This document shows, piece after piece, positions 33,596 through 43,069 of a stretch of DNA of 64,000 nt. The DNA lies in NCBI RefSeq assembly GCF_015594925.2, contig NZ_CP087590.1, positions 1,240,001 to 1,304,000 on the forward strand, written 5' to 3'. The first letter of the stretch is position 1, and every line of letters starts with the position of its first letter. The translations under genes were made by a program, and so were the position numbers. Below the pieces are notes generated by a model. That model had not been told where the DNA came from, did no database searches, and was given only the letters and a program-made list of their open reading frames with translations. Source of the stretch: Vibrio sp. VB16 (GTDB lineage Bacteria; Pseudomonadota; Gammaproteobacteria; Enterobacterales; Vibrionaceae).

Positions 33596-36500
33596 TCACG
33601 CGCTTTTAGGCATTCTATTTTGTTGAAATTGTTCAAGCAAATCAGAGATAAAGCGAATTCTTTCGCGTCTATCAGCCAAAGGCAGTGTGAATTTAAGCTT
33701 AGTAGGCCCTTCCATCTTATAATTTTGAGCCTGACCTTGTAATAGTTTAACTAGAAACATTGGGTTAATGTCAGCATTTGGATAAAACTCGATGTAACCA
33801 CCTTTATCGTGCGCTTCAATTTTTTTGACGTTGATAGCGGCGGCGTCCAATTTCACTTCATTGACTGAGAGTAAGTTTTTAGCTGCATCCGGTAAGGTAC
33901 CAAATCGATCGATGAGTTCTACCTTCATCTCCATCAGTTGATTGAGATTTTGAACACTCGCGATTCTTTTGTACATAGATAAACGGGTATTAATATCTGG
34001 AATGTAGTCATCTGGTAACAGCGCGGGTAGCCTAAGCTCAACCTCTGTTTGTTCTCTTAATAGGTCGTCTAGTGAAGGCTCTTTACCTTCTTTAAGCGCC
34101 TCTACTGCTTGCTCTAGCATTTCCATATACAAGGTAAAGCCTACCGATTGTATCTGGCCGCTCTGTTCGTCACCAAGTAGCTCACCTGCCCCACGTATCT
34201 CTAAATCATGTGTTGCCAGCGTAAATCCAGCACCTAAATCTTCCAAAGAAGCGATAGCTTCGAGTCGTTTTACCGCGTCCTTAGAAAGAGCTTTTGGATG
34301 TGGCGTCAACAGATATGCATAAGCTTGATGATGTGAACGACCAACACGGCCACGCAGTTGATGGAGCTGCGCCAAACCCAGCTTATCGGCTCTGTCCATC
34401 AGTATGGTATTGGCAGTAGGCACATCGATACCGGTCTCAATAATGGTGGTACAGACCAACACATTGAAACGTTGATGGTAGAAGTCATTCATAATGCGTT
34501 CAAGTTCTCTTTCGCGCATCTGGCCATGTGCCGTTGTAACTCGAGCTTCCGGAATGAGTTTGGCTAAGTCTTCGGCCACTTTATCGATGGATTCGACTTG
34601 GTTATGTAGATAGTAAACCTGTCCGCCACGCATGATTTCACGAAGAATTGCTTCACGAATGACGCTGTCATCATTTTCCCGGACGAATGTTTTTATCGCT
34701 AAACGACGGGCAGGGGGGGTCGCAATAATAGAAAGATCACGCATACCACTCATCGCCATATTTAACGTTCGCGGGATGGGTGTCGCAGTTAGTGTTAGGA
34801 TATCTACATCAGCACGCATCGCCTTAACTTTTTCTTTTTGTCTTACCCCAAAGCGATGTTCTTCGTCGACGATGAGTAGGCCTAAGTCCCGGAATTTAAT
34901 ACTATCTTGTAGTAGCTTATGGGTCCCTATCAGTATGTCGACTTTGCCTTCGGCGGTATCGGCTAGAATCTGCTTCTGTTCTTTCGCGGACTTGAATCGG
35001 GAGAGAACTTCAACCCGTATTGGTAGGTTAGCAAATCGGTCCCTGAAGTTTTCGAAATGCTGCTGTGCCAAGAGAGTTGTCGGTACAAGAACCGCAACTT
35101 GTTTGTCGTTATCAGTACAGATGAAGGTTGCACGCATGGCAACTTCAGTCTTACCAAAGCCTACGTCGCCACAGACAAGTCTATCCATCGCCTTTGCTTG
35201 GCACATGTCTGACATGACGGCATCTATTGAGGTAATTTGGTCGTCAGTTTCTTCAAACGGGAAACCAGCTTTAAATGTGGCGTATTGGCCTCTATCGAGT
35301 TTGAATTTGTGGCCTGGCTTTAGCTCGCGTTTGGCATAAACATCAAGCAGTTCAGCGGCTACATCACGTACTTTTTCTGCGGCCCGTCGTCGGGCTTTCC
35401 CCCAGGCTTCTCCACCAAGTTTATGTATCGGTGCTCCATCTTCAGCGCTACCAGAATATCGGCTTATGAGGTTTAAGGACGCAACTGGAACGTAGAGCTT
35501 GGCATCATTCTGATATTCAAGTGTTACGTATTCGGTCGTTAAGCCACCCGCTTCAAGTATTTGAAGGCCAATATAGCGACCAATACCGTGTTCTAAATGA
35601 ACAACGGGCTGCCCGGGTTTTAGCTCAGCGAGGTGGCGAATTATCGTGTCGCTATTAACGGCTTTTTTATCTTTTCGGCGTCTCTGTATGACGCGGTCAC
35701 CAAGTAAATCACTTTCACAGATCAGGGCGAAATCGGGTCCAGAATGGACGAAACCGTGTTCAGCGGCGCCAAGTATCATGGTGAACTTGCGTTTACTTTC
35801 TACCGCTCCGTTGAGAGAGTCCATCTCGGTAGGTTTAAGTTTGATACGTCGAAGTAGTTCTAATAACGCCTCTCTTCGGCCCTCAGACTCAACGGAAAAG
35901 ACTATGTTTCCGCTATAGCTCTCACTAAATTGCCTTAACTCAGCTAAGGGCTCTTTGTTTTGCTGCTTGGCGTGTAAATCTGGCAGTTTTTCCAATTTAG
36001 GATTGGTTCTGCCTGCTCTTGCTTGGATTTTCTCTATCGATAGCTGCGCAATAGGTTTTTGTTTGAAATACGAAAACAATTCGTCTTTTTTCAGCCAGAG
36101 TTCTTTGGGGTCGAGTAATGGGCGTAAAGGGTCGATCTTGCGTTGGTCATAGCGATAATCAACATCGGTTAGAAAGGTATCTATCGCGGTTTCAAGATCG
36201 CCAACATTGACCAACAAGGTATCGTCAGAGATATAATCAAACAGCGTTTCCGTGTTATCAAAAAACAGAGGTTGCCAATATTCGATACCAGCAGGCCATG
36301 TTCCTTTGGTTACCTGCATATAGATTGATTCTGGTTCACGTTTGGCTTCAAACTTTTGACGCCACCGACCACGAAACTCTTCTATCGCCTCTTTAGAAGT
36401 TGGAAATTCATGAGCGGGTAACAGACGAATGGTCTCAATGTTCTCGACGGTACGTTGAGTTTCAGGGTCGAACGTTCGAATGGTGTCTATTTCATCGTCG

Positions 36501-37063
36501 AAGAAGTCGATTCGATATGGGTCCACGCTGCCCATCGGGAATAGATCGATGATAGAGCCTCGGCTCGCATATTCGCCTGGACCAAATACTTGGTCTACAT
36601 GGCGGTAGCCAGACTTCTCAAGCTGCATTCTCAATCTATCTAATGAATAAAGATCACCTGCTTTAACCATCAAAGTATGCTGCATTAAGAAATCTCTAGG
36701 GGATTGTCTTTGCAGTAAGGTACTTATTGGTACGATGGTGATGCCGCTGGATTGAGTCGGCAACTGATAGAGTTTCGCGATCCGATCCGAGATAATATCT
36801 TGATGAGGTGAGAAATTATCGTAGGGCAGCGTTTCCCAATCGGGGAATAGGCTGACCTCTTCATTAGAGAACTGTTCTATTTCCGCTAACAGCTTTAACG
36901 CTAACTGAGGGTCCGGAACCACTAACAGTGTGTGGCCTTGGTGTTGCTCAGAAATTTCAGCAATAGCGATAGGAAGGGCTGCACCGACAAGGTTGCCCAC
37001 AAACTTTTTGTCACCGGCCTTCTCAGGGGTAACAATGGAAAAAAGTGATGTTTTATTCGACAT
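33596..37063 (-). CDS. mfd: Transcription-repair coupling factor Mfd
   Basis: This 1155-residue DNA translocase has the UvrB-homology module (about 1-350), the RNA-polymerase interaction domain LKPGQPVVHLEHGIGRYIGLQILE (about 480-505), helicase motif I CGDVGFGKTEVAMR (about 632-645), motif II LLIVDEEHRFGVRQKEK, motif III LTLTATPIPRT, motif VI HQLRGRVGRSHHQAYAYLL, and the C-terminal TRCF domain. It removes stalled RNA polymerase and recruits UvrA. It begins three bases after the PilZ-like gene, so they share a transcript. Confidence 0.97.
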   Translation of the reverse strand: MSNKTSLFSIVTPEKAGDKKFVGNLVGAALPIAIAEISEQHQGHTLLVVPDPQLALKLLAEIEQFSNEEVSLFPDWETLPYDNFSPHQDIISDRIAKLYQLPTQSSGITIVPISTLLQRQSPRDFLMQHTLMVKAGDLYSLDRLRMQLEKSGYRHVDQVFGPGEYASRGSIIDLFPMGSVDPYRIDFFDDEIDTIRTFDPETQRTVENIETIRLLPAHEFPTSKEAIEEFRGRWRQKFEAKREPESIYMQVTKGTWPAGIEYWQPLFFDNTETLFDYISDDTLLVNVGDLETAIDTFLTDVDYRYDQRKIDPLRPLLDPKELWLKKDELFSYFKQKPIAQLSIEKIQARAGRTNPKLEKLPDLHAKQQNKEPLAELRQFSESYSGNIVFSVESEGRREALLELLRRIKLKPTEMDSLNGAVESKRKFTMILGAAEHGFVHSGPDFALICESDLLGDRVIQRRRKDKKAVNSDTIIRHLAELKPGQPVVHLEHGIGRYIGLQILEAGGLTTEYVTLEYQNDAKLYVPVASLNLISRYSGSAEDGAPIHKLGGEAWGKARRRAAEKVRDVAAELLDVYAKRELKPGHKFKLDRGQYATFKAGFPFEETDDQITSIDAVMSDMCQAKAMDRLVCGDVGFGKTEVAMRATFICTDNDKQVAVLVPTTLLAQQHFENFRDRFANLPIRVEVLSRFKSAKEQKQILADTAEGKVDILIGTHKLLQDSIKFRDLGLLIVDEEHRFGVRQKEKVKAMRADVDILTLTATPIPRTLNMAMSGMRDLSIIATPPARRLAIKTFVRENDDSVIREAILREIMRGGQVYYLHNQVESIDKVAEDLAKLIPEARVTTAHGQMRERELERIMNDFYHQRFNVLVCTTIIETGIDVPTANTILMDRADKLGLAQLHQLRGRVGRSHHQAYAYLLTPHPKALSKDAVKRLEAIASLEDLGAGFTLATHDLEIRGAGELLGDEQSGQIQSVGFTLYMEMLEQAVEALKEGKEPSLDDLLREQTEVELRLPALLPDDYIPDINTRLSMYKRIASVQNLNQLMEMKVELIDRFGTLPDAAKNLLSVNEVKLDAAAINVKKIEAHDKGGYIEFYPNADINPMFLVKLLQGQAQNYKMEGPTKLKFTLPLADRRERIRFISDLLEQFQQNRMPKSA

Positions 37064-37066
37064 TAT

Positions 37067-37636
37067 TTATCTGTTCTGACGGTCAATTGAACGTTGGCGT
37101 AATAATTTTTGTTGTTGATAGAGCGCCGCTTTAATCAACAAATCCTGATCGATTTCTCGAAGCAATTTATAGGTTAACGTTACTTCATAACCTAGTTCAT
37201 CCTGATTACACTCAATGACTTCAGCGTAGCAGTATATTGCAGCAGGAGGATGGTCTAGGAAAAGCTTCACTCGTGCAAGCGATTCGACCGCGAACTCGTG
37301 CTCACTTTTAAAAGTGAACTGACTTGCACCAAAACTGGATGTATAGAACCGATGCTCTTCTTTATCTTGTTGCGCCAGCATAAAGGTGAGTAGCAGATTC
37401 AGTTTGCCGTTTTGATGGTCGAGAAGCTGAATAACATGTTTGAAATCGCTATTTTTTAGTTCACTCATTGCGCTTTCCGTCAAACTGTCAAGTTGACTAA
37501 ATTCACTCGCGACGATGAATGGCGCTGGGATTTCTAAGATAAATGCACTTTGGCTAGGCAAGGTAAAGCCACTCTCAAGAGGCTCGACATTGGCAGTCAA
37601 TTTGTGGTGGACAGTAAAAAATTCTTGTTGATCCAT
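37067..37636 (-). CDS. PilZ-like protein (PlzB/VC1885 type)
   Basis: This 189-residue cytoplasmic protein sits immediately upstream of mfd, as VC1885 (plzB) does in V. cholerae. The C-terminal half has the beta-barrel character of PilZ (HRFYTSSFGASQFTFKSEHEFAVESLARVKLFL...YCYAEVIECNQDELGYEVTLTYKLLREIDQDLLIKAALYQQQKLLRQR). The canonical c-di-GMP contacts RxxxR and DxSxxG are not seen, so it may not bind the nucleotide. Assignment rests mainly on gene order and this partial resemblance. Confidence 0.65.
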   Translation of the reverse strand: MDQQEFFTVHHKLTANVEPLESGFTLPSQSAFILEIPAPFIVASEFSQLDSLTESAMSELKNSDFKHVIQLLDHQNGKLNLLLTFMLAQQDKEEHRFYTSSFGASQFTFKSEHEFAVESLARVKLFLDHPPAAIYCYAEVIECNQDELGYEVTLTYKLLREIDQDLLIKAALYQQQKLLRQRSIDRQNR

Positions 37637-37813
37637 GCCTTAATTCCTTTTCTCTAACCTTTTGATTATCGTCATGTATGGCAACATAGCAAGAGCTGTA
37701 GTGTTTTCATTGCTGAAATCGTCGGTTTTTGTCTATTTGTATCAAATAGCGCTACAAACAGAGCCAATTAATCGTTACATTAATCCTATCCACAATCTTT
37801 GGTCTTCTTATCT

Positions 37814-39022
37814 ATGTTTCATCCTGTTTCGGCTTTTATTGGTCTGCGTTATTTAATCGGTCGCTCTGGTGATCGATTTAGTCGTTTTGTTTCCATTATG
37901 TCGACCGTTGGTATCACTATCGGGGTGATGTCTTTAGTCACGGTTTTATCTGTGATGAATGGTTTTGAATCTCAGTTGAAGAACCGAATTCTCGGTGTAC
38001 TACCACAAGCTGTGGTACACCAACAAGATGAAAAAACAGTCAATAGCGATCAACCGCCAGCATTTTTACAAGCGATACCCTATGTCACAAATATTGCGCC
38101 GATCGTCAGAAGTGAGGCTGTTATACAAAGCCCTGCTCAGCTTTCGGCAGGATTACTAATTGGGATTACGCCACTTGAACACGATCCAATTGGCGAGTAT
38201 TTGATGGGGGGAAGTTTACGTGATCTTGAAGCCGGTAAATATCAACTATTCTTGGGCCATACGTTAGCAAGAAACATGAAGGTTTCGATTGGCGATAAGG
38301 TTCGTCTAATGGTGACTAGTGCCAGCCAGTTCACGCCATTAGGACGGATTCCAAGCCAGCGTAACTTTACGGTGTCTGGCGTGTTCAATACCGGTTCTGA
38401 CGTAGATGGTCAGTTGATGATCGGTAATATTGAAGATGTTGGTAAACTGATGAAGTTCAAAACAGACACGATTTCAGGTTGGCGGCTATTTTTTGATGAC
38501 CCGTTTGTCGTTTCGGAACTCTCCAATACCGCTTTCCCTGAAGGTTGGATGTGGAGCGATTGGCGAGAACAGCGAGGCGAACTGTTTCAAGCGGTAAGAA
38601 TGGAAAAAAACATGATGGGTTTGATGCTGGGTCTGATTGTTGGTGTCGCTGCATTTAATATCATTTCAGCGCTTATCATGGTAGTGATGGAGAAGCAGTC
38701 TGAAGTCGCGATATTAAAAACCCAAGGGATGACTAATGGCCAAATCTTGGCGGTATTTATGGTGCAAGGTGCAAGCAGTGGCATTATTGGCGCATTGGTC
38801 GGGGGTGGGTTGGGTGTATTACTTGCCAGTAATCTAAACCAGATTCTAGGCGCGATGGGGGTGGCTTTGTTCGCGGCTGGCGGTCAGTTGCCAATCAGTA
38901 TTGAACCTGTTCAAATTGCCGTGGTGATAGTACTGGCCATTTTACTGAGTCTACTCGCGACACTATTTCCATCATATAAGGCATCGTCAGTAAATCCTGC
39001 TGAAGCGTTAAGATATGAGTAG
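37814..39022 (+). CDS. lolC: Lipoprotein-releasing transporter permease LolC
   Basis: This inner-membrane protein of about 402 residues starts MFHPVSAFIGLRYLIGRSGDRFSRFVSIMSTVGITIGVMSLVTVLSVMNGFE, the LolC/E signature including the first membrane helix. A periplasmic domain of about 210 residues and three further helices follow (GLMLGLIVGVAAFNIISALIMVVMEKQSEVAILKTQGM...). With LolE and the ATPase LolD it extracts outer-membrane lipoproteins and hands them to LolA. ATG at 37814 was chosen five codons inside the longest frame. A terminator follows, and lolDE lie 3.3 kb away beyond a TRAP module. Confidence 0.93.
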   Translation: MFHPVSAFIGLRYLIGRSGDRFSRFVSIMSTVGITIGVMSLVTVLSVMNGFESQLKNRILGVLPQAVVHQQDEKTVNSDQPPAFLQAIPYVTNIAPIVRSEAVIQSPAQLSAGLLIGITPLEHDPIGEYLMGGSLRDLEAGKYQLFLGHTLARNMKVSIGDKVRLMVTSASQFTPLGRIPSQRNFTVSGVFNTGSDVDGQLMIGNIEDVGKLMKFKTDTISGWRLFFDDPFVVSELSNTAFPEGWMWSDWREQRGELFQAVRMEKNMMGLMLGLIVGVAAFNIISALIMVVMEKQSEVAILKTQGMTNGQILAVFMVQGASSGIIGALVGGGLGVLLASNLNQILGAMGVALFAAGGQLPISIEPVQIAVVIVLAILLSLLATLFPSYKASSVNPAEALRYE

Positions 39023-39060
39023 TTATTACCTACCTTTATGAAGAATAGTTGTGACAACTA

Positions 39061-39097
39061 AAAAGCACCACCGGCTAACAACTCGATGGTGCTTTTT
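39061..39097. terminator. Bidirectional terminator between lolC and the TRAP permease gene
   Basis: AAAAGCACCA (39061-39070) pairs with TGGTGCTTTT (39087-39096) across a 16-base loop; A and T runs lie at both ends. It separates lolC from the convergent TRAP gene, so lolC no longer shares a transcript with lolD. Confidence 0.85.
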
Positions 39098-39112
39098 AGT
39101 TTATGCTTCCGT

Positions 39113-41002
39113 TTAGGCGGTTTTTAGCGATTTCGATTTCTTTACATTGATCATTACCATAAAGCCTAATCCGATGATGCATGTAAACGTCACTATAGTA
39201 CTTCCCAACGCAATACCAACTGCGATTGCTAGCCAAATCAGACGCTCTACTTTGGTTAGATACTCTACAAAAAAACCTTCGATACTGCCCGCAAAAGCGA
39301 CAACCAATGCGATGGTACTTATGGTCGCAATACCAAATTCAACCATTTGACTGCTGTCAAAAATTAGCCCTGAAAACGCCATCATTAGCGGTATGAGGAA
39401 GAAACCTTGTGCCAGCTTAAATGCCTGAACCGCGGATTTCATCGGTGATGCTTTTGCAATACCTGCACCAGCAAATGCGGCTAACGCAATCGGTGGTGTT
39501 ACATTGGAGGTCTGAGATAACCAAAACACAATCATATGAGCGGCCAACATGCTGATACCGAAATCGAGCAGTGTCGGAACGGCCATGATGGACAAGACAA
39601 TGTAGGCCGCAGTAACGGGTAACCCCATACCCAAAATGACAGCCGCTAGCGCTATCAAAGCCATGGCTGCAAAGAGATGACCACCAGAAAGTGCGATTAA
39701 GAACTGGGTAAATTGAAGCCCAATGCCCGTTTGGCCAACCACGCCGACGACGATGCCAGCAGTACCACAGGCAAGCGAGATAGGTAACGCGAGAAAAGCG
39801 CCTTGTTTCATTCCTTCAAAGAATGTCGCTAAGGTGATCCGGCTGTGTTTTCTACACAGTGATGCGACCAATATGGCGGCACAACCTGCGATACCCACCA
39901 ATACTGGCGAATAACTCATTAACAGCAGTGCCGTGATCAGTATTAACGGGACAAGAAAATGCCAACCTCTCTCCATGACTACTTTTATCTGTTCGACGCT
40001 GTCCATTCCTTTTAGACCCAGTTTACACGCCATGATGTGCACGTATAACAGGGTACAAGCGAAGTAAAGGATTGCAGGCATGATAGATACTAGTAAAATT
40101 TCGCTATAAGGAATACCCGTAAACTGAGCCATTACAAATGCACCGGCACCCATAACTGGTGGCATTATCTGTCCACCAGTAGAGGCTGCGGCTTCAATAC
40201 CTGCAGCCTGTTCAGGTTTATAACCCAACTTCTTCATCATAGGAATAGTCAGGGAACCCGTTGTAACAGTATTGGCGATTGCCGACCCAGATATGGACCC
40301 TAATGCCGCAGACGCAATAACACTTGCTTTAGCTGGACCACCTCGGTATTTACCTGCAACAGCAAAGGCACTGTCTATGAAGAACTTACCGGCACCAGTT
40401 ACCTGCAAGAAAGCCCCAAAGAGTACAAAAATAAATACCACGCCAGCGGCAATAGCAAGAGGTGCTCCAAATACACCGTTAGTAGAATAAATGTGGAATC
40501 GAATGATATCTTCTAGTGGAAAACCATTACTGGCGAACTGGTCGGGTAAATAGTTGCCATACATTGCATAAGCAAGAAAAATTAACGCAATGGCAACCAT
40601 CACGAACCCAACGGTTCTGCGAGTGGCTTCCAATAACAAAACTATCGTGATACAACCTGCGAGCTTGTCATAGCCAACGATACCTTCTAATAAAAAGGTG
40701 ATGTCGTCATAATCAAATACCGCGATTTGCCACGTGGCCCAAAATGCTAATACACAAAAAATAAGGTCTAACCCTCGTCCCGCTAAATAGAGAACAGGGT
40801 TATGTTTGTTAGAAATGATTGGGTGAGTAAGGAAAACTAAAATCATCACCCAACTAAGATGTATTGGTCGAAATATTGGCGCTGAAATATCAGCAGAGAT
40901 CCCTTGCCAGATCTGAAATACAGATAAAGCGATAGCCGCGATAGCGGCTATTTTCATTAAAAGTTGGATAAGAGATTGCTGAATGGATAAAGCCTGCCGC
41001 AT
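39113..41002 (-). CDS. TRAP transporter fused permease (TAXI type)
   Basis: This 629-residue inner-membrane protein has about 16 hydrophobic segments. The N-terminal quarter corresponds to the small DctQ-like subunit, the rest to the large DctM-like subunit. Signature stretches are GKYRGGPAKASVIASAALGSISGSAIANTVTTGSLTIPMMKKLGYKPEQAAGIEAAASTGGQIMPPVMGAGAF and ILGMGLPVTAAYIVLSIMAVPTL. Together with the TAXI-family receptor gene 96 bases upstream on the same strand it makes a Na+- or H+-driven importer, often of glutamate-like or dicarboxylic acids; substrate not predictable. It is inserted in the lol locus. Confidence 0.92.
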   Translation of the reverse strand: MRQALSIQQSLIQLLMKIAAIAAIALSVFQIWQGISADISAPIFRPIHLSWVMILVFLTHPIISNKHNPVLYLAGRGLDLIFCVLAFWATWQIAVFDYDDITFLLEGIVGYDKLAGCITIVLLLEATRRTVGFVMVAIALIFLAYAMYGNYLPDQFASNGFPLEDIIRFHIYSTNGVFGAPLAIAAGVVFIFVLFGAFLQVTGAGKFFIDSAFAVAGKYRGGPAKASVIASAALGSISGSAIANTVTTGSLTIPMMKKLGYKPEQAAGIEAAASTGGQIMPPVMGAGAFVMAQFTGIPYSEILLVSIMPAILYFACTLLYVHIMACKLGLKGMDSVEQIKVVMERGWHFLVPLILITALLLMSYSPVLVGIAGCAAILVASLCRKHSRITLATFFEGMKQGAFLALPISLACGTAGIVVGVVGQTGIGLQFTQFLIALSGGHLFAAMALIALAAVILGMGLPVTAAYIVLSIMAVPTLLDFGISMLAAHMIVFWLSQTSNVTPPIALAAFAGAGIAKASPMKSAVQAFKLAQGFFLIPLMMAFSGLIFDSSQMVEFGIATISTIALVVAFAGSIEGFFVEYLTKVERLIWLAIAVGIALGSTIVTFTCIIGLGFMVMINVKKSKSLKTA

Positions 41003-41098
41003 AAAAAAACTCCATTCTTTTGTACTACAAAACCGTCTCTATATAGCCAACTAATGGGTTGATATCGTTAGTTATATAGGTGATGTCACTATTTAAAG

Positions 41099-42031
41099 TT
41101 ATTTCGATTGTTCATCAAAATATTTTTGTGCACCAGCGTGGATAGGTACACCACCAAGTCGATGCATGTTTTCTAATGTTGTATATTGAGTCACTTTAAT
41201 GGCTTGGCGAACTTGGTCAATATTTTCGAACATAGATTTGGTCATATCATAAACCAATTTTTCATCGGCATTTTTATTAACGACAAGTACATTCCAGACC
41301 GCTGGAGTATTGAATGCGGCAACGTTATGGTAACTGTCAGCTGGAATGTCTAATGGCTGGAATGATGGTATTGCTTCTGAAATTGCGGCAAGCTGCTCAG
41401 GTGTAAATGAAAGCATGCGAATATCACGGGTTAGCGCTAACTCGGTAACTGCACCCACACCTAAACTACCAACAATTACGCCTGCATCTATCTGTCCGTT
41501 AGCAAGTGCTGACGTTGTCGCGGTGTAATTTAAGCTTTGAGATTTTAGTTCACTTTCATTGATTCCAAGTGCAGATAGAATGCCAATCGCACTCGTACGG
41601 GTACCAGAGCCCGGTGCGCCGAGAGAGACTTTCTTACCTTTTAAATCTTCGATGTTAGAAATATCTGAATCTGCTGGAACCATGAAATGAACAACGTTCG
41701 GGTACAGTGCCGATATAACGGCTACGTCCATTTTCTTCGGGAAAGGTTTAACACCTTCGTGTGCTTTTTGTACCACACTTCCCATAGCAATGCCGGCTAG
41801 CTGCTTGGAAGTTGCCACTTTGATACTGTTTTCTACAGAGCCTGCAGTTACTTCCGCTCTCATATTGAAATCTGGGATTGTCTCCCCCCAAATTTTCGCT
41901 AATGTTCCACCCAATGGATAATACGTGCCGCTTTGGCTACCTGTGCCAATAGTGTAATTTTCTGCTAATGCAGAGAATGAAAGAATCCCTGACGCGACGA
42001 GGGTAAGAACCTTTTTATTGATTGTTATCAT
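41099..42031 (-). CDS. TAXI-family TRAP transporter substrate-binding protein
   Basis: The 310-residue periplasmic receptor has signal peptide VLTLVASGILSFSALAEN, then the family hallmark YTIGTGSQSGTYYPLGGTLAKIW. Later come LKGKKVSLGAPGSGTRTSAIGILSALGI and GAVTELALTRDIRMLSF. It captures the substrate for the fused permease encoded next (96-base gap). Transcription starts in the 317-base region shared with the divergent lolD. Confidence 0.93.
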   Translation of the reverse strand: MITINKKVLTLVASGILSFSALAENYTIGTGSQSGTYYPLGGTLAKIWGETIPDFNMRAEVTAGSVENSIKVATSKQLAGIAMGSVVQKAHEGVKPFPKKMDVAVISALYPNVVHFMVPADSDISNIEDLKGKKVSLGAPGSGTRTSAIGILSALGINESELKSQSLNYTATTSALANGQIDAGVIVGSLGVGAVTELALTRDIRMLSFTPEQLAAISEAIPSFQPLDIPADSYHNVAAFNTPAVWNVLVVNKNADEKLVYDMTKSMFENIDQVRQAIKVTQYTTLENMHRLGGVPIHAGAQKYFDEQSK

Positions 42032-42348
42032 TTAACATTTCCTTTTGTTTAAATAACGTATAGAAAAACGTACATCGAACAGCTTATACCGAGCAAGGCA
42101 ATTTACCTTATTCGACTTTAGTCTATATGTGTATGAGTGCGTATTGTGTAGGCAAGCATCAGATATACGTTTTCGTTCCTCCAATTTGATGGTGAATATT
42201 GATAGTTGGAAGTTGCTATCGTCTTTCACACTTGGTCCGTTTGGCTTACACTAGACATTCTTCTATACGTGCACTCATGCTATTAAAGTGATTAATTATC
42301 TGCCCGTGCTATTATATTTCGTAACGTGTTGTTTTAACTGGATCAACT
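42032..42348. other. Divergent region between TAXI receptor and lolD
   Basis: These 317 bases have no gene. The region must supply a promoter for lolDE, since these genes are cut off from lolC here. No strong -35/-10 pair, operator palindrome or terminator is evident by eye. Confidence 0.5.
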
Positions 42349-43068
42349 ATGCCTGAATCAGATGTGAATTATCTTTTAAAATGTGAGTCAATTAGCAAAA
42401 CCTATCGTGAAGGATCGATGGAGACTGAAGTCCTGAAAGGGGTAAGTTTCTCTATGCAGAAGGGAGAGTTAGTTTCCATCATCGGCACGTCAGGATCTGG
42501 AAAAAGCACACTTCTGCATATATTGGGGGCACTTGATGATGCGACTCAAGGTTCAGTGGAATTTTTAAGTCACAACTTGGCAGGCTTGAGCGCAAATAAA
42601 CAGGCAAAGATACGTAATCGACATATTGGTTTTGTATACCAATTTCATCATCTTCTATCTGATTTTTCAGCGCTTGAGAATGTGGCAATGCCGTTATTAA
42701 TCGGGGGTGAAAAGGCAGACGTTGCCAAAGGTAAAGCGGCCGAATTATTAGATAAAGTTGGTTTGTCTCATCGGCTTCAACATCGACCGTCCGAGCTTTC
42801 TGGTGGGGAACGACAACGTGTTGCGATTGCAAGGGCGTTGGTTAATAAACCCGATTTGGTATTGGCGGATGAACCTACAGGTAACCTCGATTATAAAACC
42901 GCAGTGGCAATTTATGACTTGATGCGCCAGCTTAACCAAGAGTCGGGAACCGCATTCTTAGTTGTCACTCACGACGGTGAGTTAGCGAGTAAAATGGATA
43001 GAAAATTGAATATGCAAGATGGCCTGTTGCTTAATAATCACCCTGTAGAATTGTCGGCGGAGGTGTAA
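42349..43068 (+). CDS. lolD: Lipoprotein-releasing system ATPase LolD
   Basis: The 239-residue ABC ATPase has Walker A GTSGSGKST (about residues 45-53), LolD-type VYQFHHLLSDFSALENVAMPLLIGG, signature LSGGERQRVAIARALV, Walker B VLADEPTGNLDYKT and switch VVTHD. It drives LolCE to release lipoproteins from the inner membrane. lolE follows after one base. Confidence 0.95.
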   Translation: MPESDVNYLLKCESISKTYREGSMETEVLKGVSFSMQKGELVSIIGTSGSGKSTLLHILGALDDATQGSVEFLSHNLAGLSANKQAKIRNRHIGFVYQFHHLLSDFSALENVAMPLLIGGEKADVAKGKAAELLDKVGLSHRLQHRPSELSGGERQRVAIARALVNKPDLVLADEPTGNLDYKTAVAIYDLMRQLNQESGTAFLVVTHDGELASKMDRKLNMQDGLLLNNHPVELSAEV

Positions 43069-43069
43069 C

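Noticed and set aside
34632..35339. 235-codon plus-strand frame opposite mfd
   Set aside because: Antisense to helicase motifs of mfd; Ser/Arg-rich and without any recognisable domain.
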